A DNA stretch of 64,000 nt, taken from NCBI RefSeq assembly GCF_000686845.1, contig NZ_JMLS01000028.1, positions 1-64,000 of the forward strand, written 5' to 3'. The stretch comes from Paenibacillus sp. UNC451MF (lineage in GTDB: Bacteria; Bacillota; Bacilli; Paenibacillales; NBRC-103111). The notes beneath the pieces are model-generated. The model saw only the letters and a program-made list of their open reading frames with translations, was not told the origin of the DNA and made no database searches. Below, piece after piece: positions 8,388 to 18,094 of this stretch (the stretch's first letter is position 1; each line of letters begins with the position of its first letter). Made by a program: the position numbers and the translations under genes.

Positions 8388-9728
8388 CTACCAGTTGTTA
8401 GCAAAATAAGTGATATCCTCTTTATCGAGTTCATTTCCTAACAGCACTTCCATCAACTCTAGATTAGTACTAGCCTTGATTCCATGTTTAACACCAGCTG
8501 GAATTTGCAAAACATCACCAGCCAGAAGCATGTACAGCTTATCATCCATCAGAATCTCGGCATTTCCAGATAGAATAGTCACGACTTCTTGCCGATTAAA
8601 ATGTAGATGATAGCTCGTATTGGTTCCTTTTGTCATTTGCACTTTCTTTATCATGGTTTCGTTCCCTTGTTCATCTTTCCAATAATCCAAGACCCGATAT
8701 GACCCCCAGCTTTTCTCTCCGTACATCGGCATCCGAGGCACTTGGGCAAGGCTTTCCTTGATAAGATTGGCTTTTTCTTTTTTAGCGATTAATATGCCGT
8801 CAGTGCTTGCCGCTACAATGATATCGGGGACGCAAATAACTTCAATAGGGTAGGGAAGTTCGTTGACGAGATGGGTATTGACAGAATCGTCCGATATTCG
8901 ACCTGATCCAATGACTTTATCCTCAAATTGATCGATTAGCGCCGGCCAACTACCCAGATCGTTCCATAAACCTTCATATCCTAAGACAACAACAGATTGC
9001 GTATGCTCGGCGACTTCGCGGTCGAAGCTAGTTTCTGCAAGTTGTTTATAGCTGGTTAGCCAAGCCTCAACCTGGGTAGGATGCCCCTTGTCCTTCAAAT
9101 ACTGCAGCATGAACTTCAGAGGGAAAGCAAATACACCGCAGTTCCAAAAAGCTTGTTGATCCATTAACCGACTTGCCATTTGTTTATCAGGTTTTTCAAC
9201 AAACTGACGAACGAAAGCATAGTCCTCATTTTCCTGAGGCAGAATCGGAACAATATAGCCAAATTGATTTGAAGGATGATCAGGTTGGGTTCCTAGAAGA
9301 GCAAGATCTGCCTTAGAACGCAAGAGAACATCTGGAAAGCGGCATAGCATCTGGAAAAACAAGGGATCCGCATAAGTGTCAACCGGGAGGATAACAACGG
9401 TTTCGTTTGAGTCTACTTGTAGCTTTTCGTGAAGATAAGTGGCAGCTAGAGCAACTGCGGTGAAAGTCCCTCTTTTGAAGGGTTCTTCAATAATCGGAAT
9501 GTGTTCACCAACATGGTTGCGTGTAATCTCCACTTGGCTGTGATGCGTGACAATACATGTATGGGGGAGGAGACCCACCTCATCCAATTGCCTGCATATT
9601 CGTTGTATCATCGATTCTCGGGTCCCATCACCGGATTGCAAAAGCTTTAGAAACACCTTAGAGCGAACCTCATTGGATAGAGGCCAAAGCCTTTTTCCTG
9701 ATCCACCGCACAATAGAATAATACGCAA
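8388..9728 (-). CDS. Sugar-1-phosphate nucleotidyltransferase / isomerase (ManC-like)
   Basis: This 446-residue enzyme resembles type II mannose-1-phosphate guanylyltransferases. The N-terminal nucleotidyltransferase domain opens with RIILLCGGSGKRLWPLSNE, and the C-terminal cupin (about residues 350-440, with YHLHFNRQEVVTILSG and GDVLQIPAGVKHGI) resembles mannose-6-phosphate isomerase. The usual R-x-x-PKQF is altered to RSKVFLKLL, so substrate specificity is uncertain. I prefer the TTG at 9728: AAGGAAGGAG lies 8 nt upstream and it puts the protein start at the nucleotide-binding loop. It is the last gene of a leftward operon with two glycosylation-related genes and probably makes the activated sugar they use. 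Confidence 0.8.
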   Translation of the reverse strand: MRIILLCGGSGKRLWPLSNEVRSKVFLKLLQSGDGTRESMIQRICRQLDEVGLLPHTCIVTHHSQVEITRNHVGEHIPIIEEPFKRGTFTAVALAATYLHEKLQVDSNETVVILPVDTYADPLFFQMLCRFPDVLLRSKADLALLGTQPDHPSNQFGYIVPILPQENEDYAFVRQFVEKPDKQMASRLMDQQAFWNCGVFAFPLKFMLQYLKDKGHPTQVEAWLTSYKQLAETSFDREVAEHTQSVVVLGYEGLWNDLGSWPALIDQFEDKVIGSGRISDDSVNTHLVNELPYPIEVICVPDIIVAASTDGILIAKKEKANLIKESLAQVPRMPMYGEKSWGSYRVLDYWKDEQGNETMIKKVQMTKGTNTSYHLHFNRQEVVTILSGNAEILMDDKLYMLLAGDVLQIPAGVKHGIKASTNLELMEVLLGNELDKEDITYFANNW

Positions 9729-9767
9729 GTCTAATGCTCCTTCCTTGGGGAGCAACCCCCTTCATCT

Positions 9768-10880
9768 TTATTTGTTGGAATGTACAGCATGTTCAATGGC
9801 TTGCTTCATGAGTACACCTGACCGTTGCCACGAGAAATGAAGCATATCCTGTCGGCCTTGGCGTCCTTTACGTTTACACAGCTCAGGGTTCTCATACGCT
9901 TTCCTCATCATTTTTCTCAAGCTATACAGATTGGGCTCTGCCCATTGTTGTCCCTTTTGCGCAAACAGACTGCTGAACTTACGAGAGATAGAATGCTTAC
10001 TATACATGCTAACCGACGGGTTCTGTAAACGGTAAGGGAGTAAAAACGAGTTATTGTGAGTCAGGAAATCCATTTGTCCGCCCCAACCTGTAGCGATGAC
10101 CGGTACCCCGCTTGCTAAAGATTCTAAAAAAGGCAAGCCGACACCCTCGCCACGAGTAGGGAGGACGAAGGCATTTCCAAGCGTATATAAGCCTTTCAAT
10201 TGGTTCTCATTGAGACGACGGCCGATGATGACAACTGGAGCTGTACTCTTGTTAATGCCCAGTCTTTTTTTGTACTGCGATATTTTGTTCTGAATCCATT
10301 TCTCATTCTCATAAGCCGCATATCCATTTGTTTTAATCACTAGAATGACGTTATCTTTAGAAGAAAATTCTTCCCAGTATGCTCTTAACAAGCCTTCTGG
10401 ATTTTTGCGGTGTTGAAAACCAAATACAGACACAAAAGTAAACTTCCCTGCTGCACGTGGCAGAGACAACTTCTTATTATTCGGATGAAATGCTTTGGTA
10501 TCTACCCCATGAGGTACAATGAAAATCGGGACTTTTACGCCGCTGTGCCTCAATGCTGTTTTATTATGCTGAGAGGGGACACAAATGGCATCAAATTTGT
10601 TCATAGAGGAGAGCCAGGCGGCTGGAGTCTTACTTGTTTCCCACACGGTATTTAAAATAATTGGATTGTATAAACTACGTTTTTTCTTCCACGGAAAGTG
10701 ACTCGGTAAATAGTGATAAATGAGGACCTTCCTCGAAGCTGAGTTTGTACCAGGGATTGGAGTACGTACTCTGACGGGGACACCTTGCTTTACGAGTGCG
10801 CGCACATAAGCTCTGCTTGCACGTCCGAGCCCACTTGTTTTGTGAACAGGTCCCTCCCAGACAACATAATAGGGCTTCAT
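9768..10880 (-). CDS. Glycosyltransferase, GT4-like (GT-B fold)
   Basis: The 370-residue protein has no signal peptide. The acceptor-side domain begins YYVVWEGPVHKTSGLGRASR, with a Gly-rich loop after strand one. The donor-side domain carries TFVSVFGFQHRKNPEGLL, the sugar-nucleotide segment VVIIGRRLNENQLKGLY and the GT4 motif PTRGEGVGLPFLESLASGVPVIAT with its E-x7-E spacing. It probably transfers a sugar from a nucleotide donor in the cytosol. Its ATG overlaps the stop of the upstream DUF6492 gene (ATGA), so the two are co-translated. The acceptor is unknown; surface polysaccharide or spore glycoprotein are the likeliest. Confidence 0.85.
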   Translation of the reverse strand: MKPYYVVWEGPVHKTSGLGRASRAYVRALVKQGVPVRVRTPIPGTNSASRKVLIYHYLPSHFPWKKKRSLYNPIILNTVWETSKTPAAWLSSMNKFDAICVPSQHNKTALRHSGVKVPIFIVPHGVDTKAFHPNNKKLSLPRAAGKFTFVSVFGFQHRKNPEGLLRAYWEEFSSKDNVILVIKTNGYAAYENEKWIQNKISQYKKRLGINKSTAPVVIIGRRLNENQLKGLYTLGNAFVLPTRGEGVGLPFLESLASGVPVIATGWGGQMDFLTHNNSFLLPYRLQNPSVSMYSKHSISRKFSSLFAQKGQQWAEPNLYSLRKMMRKAYENPELCKRKGRQGRQDMLHFSWQRSGVLMKQAIEHAVHSNK

Positions 10881-11695
10881 TTGGGAACCACCTTGACCGA
10901 TTTACGATAACCTTTGCGTTTATGGAGGGAAATGGATCTATATTTCTTCGCCAGTGAAGTCAACTTTGATTGGGAAATTTGATTAAGACTCCAGTTAAAG
11001 CTCCTGTTCATTGCAGGTTTCAAGATCAACTTATCAGGTGTAGTTGAATGAATGAAATTCCCATAGGTTTCGAATTCAGAAAAAGCAAATCGTTTAGATT
11101 TGTTCATGCTTCTCATAATAGCGGAGTACCAGCTTCTGTTATGCTTGGACTCAATCACTTGTTTCAGCTGTTTTACTTTGGACCTCTCGAACAGCATATA
11201 GTGAGTAACGAAGGACAAGCGGGACTTTCGGCTTTTTCCCATCAGTTTTTTATACGTTTTAAAATACTCATTCTGACTCCACTTGCGGCAATAAAACACG
11301 GTCTTGCCACCCACCTTAAAGACATGCGGACGAATGAGCATCGTATCGGCATCAATAACTAAATAGTGCTTAGAGGCAGACAAAGTATCACCGCTCAGCT
11401 TCAGCAGCTGCTGGTAAAGCCAGCCGGAGAGATCCCACGTTTTGGATTGATAATTGATGTTTTTCTTCGTTATGGGGAGGACCGTGTCTTCGTGAACGAA
11501 CCTGCACCGCTTTTTCCTACATAGCTCAAGAATTCTTGGTTTCCTCGGAGCTACAATAATGATCTCATTTATAGGATGCTTAACATATTTTCTCACGGAA
11601 TCAATAACAAGGGGGAGGGTCCCCAAATCCTTCTCAATCGCAGGAATTAGCACATCAATCGGGGTTGTGCTGTAAGACTTCGCTTTTATAGACAT
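10877..11695 (-). CDS. DUF6492-like glycosyltransferase-type protein
   Basis: The 272-residue protein starts with PIDVLIPAIEKDLGTLPLVI, a GT-A-like opening strand. It continues with a possible DxD-type element DADTMLIRP and the segment FYCRKWSQNEYFKTYKKLMG. This matches the DUF6492 group of putative glycosyltransferases found in surface-polysaccharide loci. I use the ATG at 11695 (GGAGATGAG upstream); the in-frame extension to 11782 reads as unrelated sequence. It is first in the three-gene leftward operon. The C-terminus is very basic (KKYRSISLHKRKGYRKS), which may aid membrane association. Activity is inferred from fold-like motifs only. Confidence 0.7.
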   Translation of the reverse strand: MSIKAKSYSTTPIDVLIPAIEKDLGTLPLVIDSVRKYVKHPINEIIIVAPRKPRILELCRKKRCRFVHEDTVLPITKKNINYQSKTWDLSGWLYQQLLKLSGDTLSASKHYLVIDADTMLIRPHVFKVGGKTVFYCRKWSQNEYFKTYKKLMGKSRKSRLSFVTHYMLFERSKVKQLKQVIESKHNRSWYSAIMRSMNKSKRFAFSEFETYGNFIHSTTPDKLILKPAMNRSFNWSLNQISQSKLTSLAKKYRSISLHKRKGYRKSVKVVPK

Positions 11696-12093
11696 TCGCT
11701 CATCTCCGTTTATTCGTTGTATGAGATAGCATATGTTGGGAGAATGAAATGGAATGGGTTTAAGGGATTGGAATATAAACAAAACTAAGAGTTCAGTGAA
11801 GATGTTTTGCTGATTTGGGGATTTATCTAGCTATTATCCGATATCTTAATTTTAGATAACCGATCTTAAAAATGGATTACAGCGAATATTAACCTCGGTT
11901 TATCTTAATAAAACCTAATTATTTCCATTTTGCAAAAGCTCTGTAAAATAAAGGGATAGCGGAATCGACCAGCGTTCCTAATACTCAGCGTCCTTAACCT
12001 TCAAAAGAAAAAGATTTTTGCGTAGACTTCGCTGGTTGCTGGAATTGGCCATTTCGCTGTCGTGCAGTCCCATTTAAAGGAGGTAAAAGGGGT
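11696..12093. other. Divergent intergenic region
   Basis: These 398 bp lie between the leftward glycosylation operon and the rightward importer operon and must hold both promoters. The middle is very A/T-rich. ACCAGCG (11968) and CGCTGGT (12030) are a 7-bp inverted repeat 55 bp apart. I cannot place a convincing -35/-10 pair. Confidence 0.4.
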
Positions 12094-13704
12094 ATGAACA
12101 ATGTCAGGCGGAAAAGATGGTTAGCTGTAGGGACTACGGCAATGCTGTCCCTCTCCATCGCAGGGTGTAATTCAAATACGGGGGTACAACCGCAATCTCC
12201 AGATAAGCAGAAAGCTGGAGAACCTCCGAAATTGCAATCGCTTACTTATTGGGTGGGCTTGGCGAGCAATGTCGCAGCAACGTTAAAAAGCTTTGGGGAT
12301 ATGACGGTTTATCAGGAATTACAGAAACGAACCGGTGTGAACGTTGCATTTCAGCATCCTCCGGTAGGACAAGAAAAAGACCAATTCAATCTGATGATTA
12401 CGGGCGGCAAATTGCCGGATGTCATTGAATATGGTTGGACGGGTTATCCCGGAGGTCCAGAGAAAGCGATCAAGGACGGAAAAATTATTAAGCTGAACGA
12501 TATTATTGCCAATCATGCACCGAATTTGAAGAAAATATTGGATGCCAACCCGGATTGGAAAAAGCAAATCGTAACTGACGAAGGCAGTATTTACGGCTTT
12601 CCGTTCCTGCGCGGCGATGATTATTTGCTGGTCAGCAACGGGATTGCTCTTCGCAAAGACTGGCTGGATAAGCTTAACCTGAAAATGCCGGAAACTCTTA
12701 ACGATTGGCATACCGTGCTGACAGCAGCCAAAAATAGCGACTTTAACGGAAATGGTAAACCGGATGAAATTCCGCTCCTTATTGCCAAAGGCGATATGGG
12801 AGGAGCGATTCCGTTTCTGGGCACGTTCGGTGTCAATTATGATTTTTACCAAATCAACGGAAAAGTAAGCTTCGGGCCAACCCAGCCGGAGTACAAGCAA
12901 TTTCTGACTCTGATGAACCAATGGTACAAGGAAGGGTTGTTAGATCCGGATTTCGCCGTTACGGACAGCAAGTTAAAGGATGCTAAGGTGACGGGAAATC
13001 AGCTATTTGCTACAGTGATGAGCACAGGTTCGGGCATCGGCAATTATACGTCGCTAGTAAATAATAAAATTCCAGGCTTCAAACTTGTTGCCGCTCCGTT
13101 TCCAGTGATCAACAAGGGAGATAAAAAGCTATGGAGCGCGAAGTCATATAACTATTCAGGGGGGATAGCCGCAGCGATTTCTACATCGAATGCCAACCCT
13201 GAAGCAACGGCTAAATGGCTCGATTATGCCTACAGTGATGAAGGTAAGATGCTGTTTAATTTCGGGGTGGAGGGTGTGTCCTATAAGATGGAGAAAGGAA
13301 ATCCAATCTATATGGACAACATTATGAATCCGAAGGATACGTCGATGGCGTATGCGATGGCCCGCCATGTTCGCGCCAACTTCAACGGTCCTTTCGTACA
13401 AGACAAGCGATATATGGAGCAATATGCTGCCCTGCCTGAGCAGAAAGAATCGATTATGATTTGGTCGGAGCCGACCAACGAAAGGAAGCTCCCTCAAGTT
13501 ACACCGACTTCGAGTGAGAGCAGCAAGTTCGCTTCGATCATGAACGATGTTAACACGTACAAAGACGAGATGTTCAACAAATTTATTATGGGGGCAGAGC
13601 CTCTGGATAACTTCGATAAGTACGCCAAGACGATTGAAAGTATGGGAATCCAAGAAGCCATAAAAATTCAACAAGCCGCTTTGGAAAGATATAACAAAAG
13701 ATAA
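12094..13704 (+). CDS. Oligosaccharide-binding lipoprotein, LplA/YtcQ type
   Basis: The 536-residue binding protein belongs to ABC carbohydrate uptake system 1. A lipoprotein signal peptide ends LSLSIAGC, so the mature protein is tethered outside the membrane. The long mature domain (SLTYWVGLASN..., ...IYGFPFLRGDDYLLVSNGIALRKDWL) is typical of the large LplA/YtcQ/YesO relatives, which bind plant oligosaccharides such as rhamnogalacturonan or xylan fragments. AAAGGAGG precedes the ATG. Two permease genes follow after a hairpin-containing 91-bp gap, with no ATPase gene, so a shared MsmX-type ATPase is expected. The ligand is not deducible. Confidence 0.85.
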   Translation: MNNVRRKRWLAVGTTAMLSLSIAGCNSNTGVQPQSPDKQKAGEPPKLQSLTYWVGLASNVAATLKSFGDMTVYQELQKRTGVNVAFQHPPVGQEKDQFNLMITGGKLPDVIEYGWTGYPGGPEKAIKDGKIIKLNDIIANHAPNLKKILDANPDWKKQIVTDEGSIYGFPFLRGDDYLLVSNGIALRKDWLDKLNLKMPETLNDWHTVLTAAKNSDFNGNGKPDEIPLLIAKGDMGGAIPFLGTFGVNYDFYQINGKVSFGPTQPEYKQFLTLMNQWYKEGLLDPDFAVTDSKLKDAKVTGNQLFATVMSTGSGIGNYTSLVNNKIPGFKLVAAPFPVINKGDKKLWSAKSYNYSGGIAAAISTSNANPEATAKWLDYAYSDEGKMLFNFGVEGVSYKMEKGNPIYMDNIMNPKDTSMAYAMARHVRANFNGPFVQDKRYMEQYAALPEQKESIMIWSEPTNERKLPQVTPTSSESSKFASIMNDVNTYKDEMFNKFIMGAEPLDNFDKYAKTIESMGIQEAIKIQQAALERYNKR

Positions 13705-13738
13705 CAATTAATAAAGATAGTCAGGGGACTCCACATTT

Positions 13739-13765
13739 CAGGGAGATGATCCGTTCATCTCCCTG
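13739..13765 (+). other. Intercistronic hairpin between binding-protein and permease genes
   Basis: CAGGGAGATG and CATCTCCCTG are perfect 10-bp arms around a 7-nt loop. No T-tract follows, so it looks less like a full terminator than an mRNA-stabilising or partial-readthrough element that keeps the binding protein more abundant than the permeases. Confidence 0.6.
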
Positions 13766-13795
13766 TTCACTTCAACTCGAAGGAGGGAACACCAT

Positions 13796-14761
13796 TTGGA
13801 TACGATCAAAACCACCGCAAGGAACAGGGTTAAACCGGCCCGTTCCACGCAGAGCCTATGGGTAACGATTGGCCGAGATTTAAGGCGCAACAAGCTTTTA
13901 TATTTGATGGTTTTGCCGGTCATTGCTTACTATGTAATCTTCGATTATGGTCCGATGTATGGATTGCAAATTGCATTTAAAGATTACAGTCCCGGTACCG
14001 GCATCTGGGGCAGCCCATGGGTCGGATTGGATCATTTCGTCCAATTTTTCGATAGTTATTATTTTTGGAGAATCATTCGCAATACCTTGTTAATCAATGT
14101 TTACGAACTTATTTTCGGCTTCCCTGCACCGATCATCCTCGCTTTGTTATTGAATGAATTGCGTCGGCAGGCGTTCAAGAGGATTGTCCAAACGATCACC
14201 TATTTGCCTCATTTTATATCTATAGTCGTCGTTGTTGGGATGCTCGTCGATTTTTTGGCCAGAGACGGAGTCGTGAACCAATTGTTATTGTCATTGGGCA
14301 TCAATTCCAAGTCTTATTTGTCCGAGCCAGAGTGGTTTCGTTTTATTTATGTTTCCTCCGGTATTTGGCAGCAAGTCGGATGGGGGTCCATTATCTATTT
14401 GGCTGCGCTGTCGGGTATCGATCCTACACTATATGAAGCTGCCAGAGTCGATGGGGCGGGCCGCTGGAAACAAATGCTCCACATTACCATTCCGGGGATT
14501 ATGCCCACGGTCATTATTTTGCTTATATTGAAAATGGGATCGATGATGTCTGTCGGCAGCGAGAAAATTTTGCTTATGTATAATCCGCTGACCTACGATA
14601 CGGCTGACGTCATATCTACCTTCGTATACCGCAAAGGGATTTTAGAGGCCAGCTACAGCTACACAACAGCCGTAGGTTTATTTAACGCCGTGATTGCGTT
14701 CTCCCTTCTAATTATTTCCAACAATATAAGCAAGCGGGTAAGCGAGACCAAATTATGGTGA
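13796..14761 (+). CDS. ABC sugar permease, LplB type
   Basis: This 321-residue membrane protein has six predicted TM segments. The first is LLYLMVLPVIAYYVIFDYG, followed by the family motif YGLQIAFKDY. The EAA cytoplasmic loop, YEAARVDGAGRWKQMLHITIPG, docks the ATPase. The start is TTG at 13796, 8 nt after AAGGAGGG. It pairs with the next permease to form the oligosaccharide channel and is probably energised by an MsmX-like ATPase encoded elsewhere. Confidence 0.9.
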   Translation: MDTIKTTARNRVKPARSTQSLWVTIGRDLRRNKLLYLMVLPVIAYYVIFDYGPMYGLQIAFKDYSPGTGIWGSPWVGLDHFVQFFDSYYFWRIIRNTLLINVYELIFGFPAPIILALLLNELRRQAFKRIVQTITYLPHFISIVVVVGMLVDFLARDGVVNQLLLSLGINSKSYLSEPEWFRFIYVSSGIWQQVGWGSIIYLAALSGIDPTLYEAARVDGAGRWKQMLHITIPGIMPTVIILLILKMGSMMSVGSEKILLMYNPLTYDTADVISTFVYRKGILEASYSYTTAVGLFNAVIAFSLLIISNNISKRVSETKLW

Positions 14762-14779
14762 TAGGGGAGGAGAAGCTGT

Positions 14780-15658
14780 ATGGACAAACCTACGTTTGGC
14801 GAAAAAACGTTTAACGTTTTGAACGTCTCTGTAATGATCGTTCTTTGTTTCGTAACGTTGTATCCATTTTTGTACGTAGCCTTATCATCCTTAAGCGATC
14901 CTGGCTTGCTTGCACAGCATCGCGGCTTGTTATGGAAGCCGTATGGTTTCAGTCTGAACGCTTACAAATCCGTTTTTGCCAATCCAAATATTTTAAGTGG
15001 TTACGGCAATACACTATTTTATGTGATCGTAGGAACCATCCTTAATCTGATTATGACTTCACTCGGGGCATACTTTCTTTCTCGGAGAAATGTATTTTTT
15101 AAGAATGCGGTCATGTTTATGATTGTCATCACGATGTTTTTTCAGGGAGGGCTTATCCCTACTTATCTTCTTGTCAGCAATCTGGGGCTAGTGGATACGG
15201 TATGGGCGATGATAATCCCTGGAGCCATTAATACATGGAATTTGATCATTATGCGGACTTCGTTTCAATCCGTGCCAATCAGTTTGGAAGAATCGGCGAA
15301 AATGGATGGAGCGAGCGAGTGGACTGTCATGTGGCGGATCATTATTCCTTTGTCTATCCCGGTCATGGCTGTTATGGTCCTGTTTTACGCCGTAGGTCAT
15401 TGGAATGCATGGTTCAATGCCATGATCTATTTGCGTGATCGCAACTTGTACCCGCTGCAGCTCATCCTGCGGGAGATACTCATTACGAATAGCACGGACA
15501 GCATGACGACGAATGCCTCCGGTGTAGATAAAATGCCGATCGGTGAAACAATCAAATTTGCAACGATTATGGTCGCTACGCTTCCAATCCTTGTACTGTA
15601 TCCTTTCCTGCAAAAATATTTTGTTAAGGGGGTCATGATCGGGGCGCTGAAAGAATAA
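14780..15658 (+). CDS. ABC sugar permease, LplC/YtcP type
   Basis: The 292-residue partner permease has about six TM segments. Its EAA loop reads LEESAKMDGASEWTVMWRIIIPLS, split here from the TM that precedes it (VDTVWAMIIPGAINTWNLI). The C-terminus FVKGVMIGALKE is the standard ending of this subfamily. It lies 18 nt after the first permease with GGGGAGGAG as ribosome site. The regulator gene starts about 70 nt downstream and is probably co-transcribed. Confidence 0.9.
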   Translation: MDKPTFGEKTFNVLNVSVMIVLCFVTLYPFLYVALSSLSDPGLLAQHRGLLWKPYGFSLNAYKSVFANPNILSGYGNTLFYVIVGTILNLIMTSLGAYFLSRRNVFFKNAVMFMIVITMFFQGGLIPTYLLVSNLGLVDTVWAMIIPGAINTWNLIIMRTSFQSVPISLEESAKMDGASEWTVMWRIIIPLSIPVMAVMVLFYAVGHWNAWFNAMIYLRDRNLYPLQLILREILITNSTDSMTTNASGVDKMPIGETIKFATIMVATLPILVLYPFLQKYFVKGVMIGALKE

Positions 15659-15729
15659 AGAAGTAAAGCAGGAAAATGACAGAATTTTTAGAATATAAAT
15701 AAGTAAGACAATTTGAAGAGGTGGTTCTG

Positions 15730-18039
15730 GTGCGAATCAATAGCATTCTTAGTGGTAGCGCTTTCATTACTCTCTTATTGTCTTACTTGGCCGTGTTCCT
15801 GCTTCCTCTCGCTCTAGGAACGATTCTGTACACGAAGACTAGTAATATTATGGTGGATAATGCGAATCGAGCGAACCTTGCGATGCTGGAACAGCTTCGT
15901 CAAGTAATGGACATCAAGCTCAAGGATGTAGAGCAGATGTCTCAGCAAATCGCTTTAAATTCCCGCCTGCAGTGGTTGATAAATAACGCGGACACCGCTG
16001 AAATATCGGATGCGTACAAATATGTAGAGTTTGTGTCGGAACACATGTCGCGCTATCAAAATACAAGCAATTTCATTTATGACTACTACGTCTATCTTGG
16101 GGCGAACGATACGGTTTTGTTGCCTACAGCCAAGACAACGGCAGATACGTTATACCATCGTTTGTATCGTCCGCTCGACTTAAGCTTCAACACATGGCGC
16201 AGCGGGCTATTAGACAGTCCTCACTATCAGGATTATATTCCGTATACATATGAGACGCCAAATGGCAAGCTGGATACCATTACCTTCGTTCAGACGCTGC
16301 CGATGGGCGAACTAAGCGCGATTCGCGGAGCGTTAGTCATTATGCTTGATATGAATAAAGTTCGCAGTATGCTGACCCAAATCGAATCCGCCTACCAAAG
16401 CTCCGTCTTCATTCTTGATCGTCAGGACCGCCTTATTGTCGGGAAAGAGGACCAGTCGCTTCTCTGGAACCAGATCCGGGGTGAAGTGAAGAACGGAGCG
16501 CCATACGAATATAAGGATCAAGATGGCGATAAAATGCTTTTGCATACCGTATCTGAGCGAAACGGGTGGAACTACATTCTGATCATGCCCAAGGAAGTCT
16601 ATCTTGAAAAGGTCCATACGCTGAAAAATTGGATGGTGACCCTTCTACTGATCTGCTTGGCAGGAGGGGCAGCGGCAATCGGCTTCTGGCTGCACCGAAA
16701 TTATACCCCTCTACGGGATGTTGTGCGCGTCCTGCAGAAGGAGAGACCGGGACGAACGGCACAGTTGGCCAACGAATACGAATTTATCCGGGAAACGATC
16801 CGGATGACAATACATGAAGAGCGGGAGCTCCGGCATATTTTGTCACGCCAGACTCCAGTCATTCAGGCAAGCTTTCTCTCACGCTTCATACGAGGGCATG
16901 TGGACGTTTCCCGAATGACCGATGAGTCGCTACGGTTTATGGATATTCGATTGATCTCCGAATATTTTGCAGTTATCTTGATTGATATTGCTGATTTCAG
17001 CCGTTTCAGCACCGATCAATCGGAACGGCAATGGGCGCTCATTCGATTTATAATTTCCAATATCAGCAATGATTTGATTCGTGAACGAGCATGGGGGTAT
17101 TCGGTAGAGCTGGATCAGAACCGGCTCGCGCTGTTGGTGAACTTTTACAAGGAAGGGATGGCCGACGTATCTGAGGAGCTGGACGTTATCGCGGATCATC
17201 TCATGCAGGTTATCGAGAAGAAGTTCAAGACGTATATTACGATCGCAATCGGAGACATGCACGAAGGTATGGAAGGGGTCGGCGAATCCTACTTCGAAGC
17301 CCTAAGCGCTCTAGATTATAAAATGTATAGAGGCCATAGTGCGATCATTCGTTACAGGGAAATTGCAGCAGCAGACCGGCATTACTATTACCCGATAGAA
17401 ACAGAGATCCAATTGATCAATTTCACCAAAAGCGGAGATGCGGAAAATGTTGACAAGTTAATCAATAACCTGTTTCATGCACATTTCAGCTCACGGCGGA
17501 TAACACCTGAATTAGGACGAAGCCTGTTCAATAACATGGTTAGTACACTATGGAAAATGATTAACCCTATGGACCCATACTACTGTGAAGTATACGGCGA
17601 AGGGTTCGAGCCTCTAAAAGAGCTATCCGCCTGTTCGACGGTCGAGGAGATGAAGGTCAAAATTCGAGAGTGGTTCCTCGCCCTATGCCACTATTTGAAC
17701 GTTAGCCGCAGCCGCAATAGCCGGCAGCTTTCAGAAAAGATTGCTCAATACATAGAACAGCACTACGGCGATGAAATGCTCAGCCTGACAATGATTGCCG
17801 AGCATTTTCAATTAACACCGCAGTATTTGTCAGCGCTCTTTAAGAAACAGACGGGAACGAACCTGAATGATTACTTAACGAGAGTCCGTATTGATGAAGC
17901 TAAGAAGCTGATGAAGGATAAGAAGATGACCTTCACACAAATTGCGAACAAAGTTGGTTACGCGAGTGATATCGGGTTTATTCGTGTGTTTAAAAAGTAC
18001 GAAGGAACGACTCCGGGTAAATACCGCGAATCGTTATAA
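15730..18039 (+). CDS. AraC-family regulator with extracytoplasmic sensor domain
   Basis: The 769-residue one-component membrane regulator has a TM near residues 10-35, an extracellular Cache-like sensor domain (about 40-295), a second TM near 300-325 (VTLLLICLAGGAAAIGFWL), a cytoplasmic linker, and a C-terminal AraC double HTH (about 670-769, SLTMIAEHFQLTPQYLSALF and FTQIANKVGYASDIGFIRVF). Proteins of this layout sit beside Lpl-type importers in Paenibacillus and are thought to sense extracellular sugar or loaded binding protein. The start is GTG 15730, with AAGAGGTGG 6 nt upstream; an in-frame GTG at 15721 falls inside that ribosome site. It is the probable activator of 12094-15658. Confidence 0.85.
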   Translation: MRINSILSGSAFITLLLSYLAVFLLPLALGTILYTKTSNIMVDNANRANLAMLEQLRQVMDIKLKDVEQMSQQIALNSRLQWLINNADTAEISDAYKYVEFVSEHMSRYQNTSNFIYDYYVYLGANDTVLLPTAKTTADTLYHRLYRPLDLSFNTWRSGLLDSPHYQDYIPYTYETPNGKLDTITFVQTLPMGELSAIRGALVIMLDMNKVRSMLTQIESAYQSSVFILDRQDRLIVGKEDQSLLWNQIRGEVKNGAPYEYKDQDGDKMLLHTVSERNGWNYILIMPKEVYLEKVHTLKNWMVTLLLICLAGGAAAIGFWLHRNYTPLRDVVRVLQKERPGRTAQLANEYEFIRETIRMTIHEERELRHILSRQTPVIQASFLSRFIRGHVDVSRMTDESLRFMDIRLISEYFAVILIDIADFSRFSTDQSERQWALIRFIISNISNDLIRERAWGYSVELDQNRLALLVNFYKEGMADVSEELDVIADHLMQVIEKKFKTYITIAIGDMHEGMEGVGESYFEALSALDYKMYRGHSAIIRYREIAAADRHYYYPIETEIQLINFTKSGDAENVDKLINNLFHAHFSSRRITPELGRSLFNNMVSTLWKMINPMDPYYCEVYGEGFEPLKELSACSTVEEMKVKIREWFLALCHYLNVSRSRNSRQLSEKIAQYIEQHYGDEMLSLTMIAEHFQLTPQYLSALFKKQTGTNLNDYLTRVRIDEAKKLMKDKKMTFTQIANKVGYASDIGFIRVFKKYEGTTPGKYRESL

Positions 18040-18094
18040 TCCACAGGTCAGAGTGTTACCGTTAAGTTGATTATATATATTTATTGGAATGAAG

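Noticed and set aside
12319-12921. Leftward 200-codon frame opposite the 12094 lipoprotein
   Set aside because: Antisense to a clear gene, with no domain or ribosome-site support.
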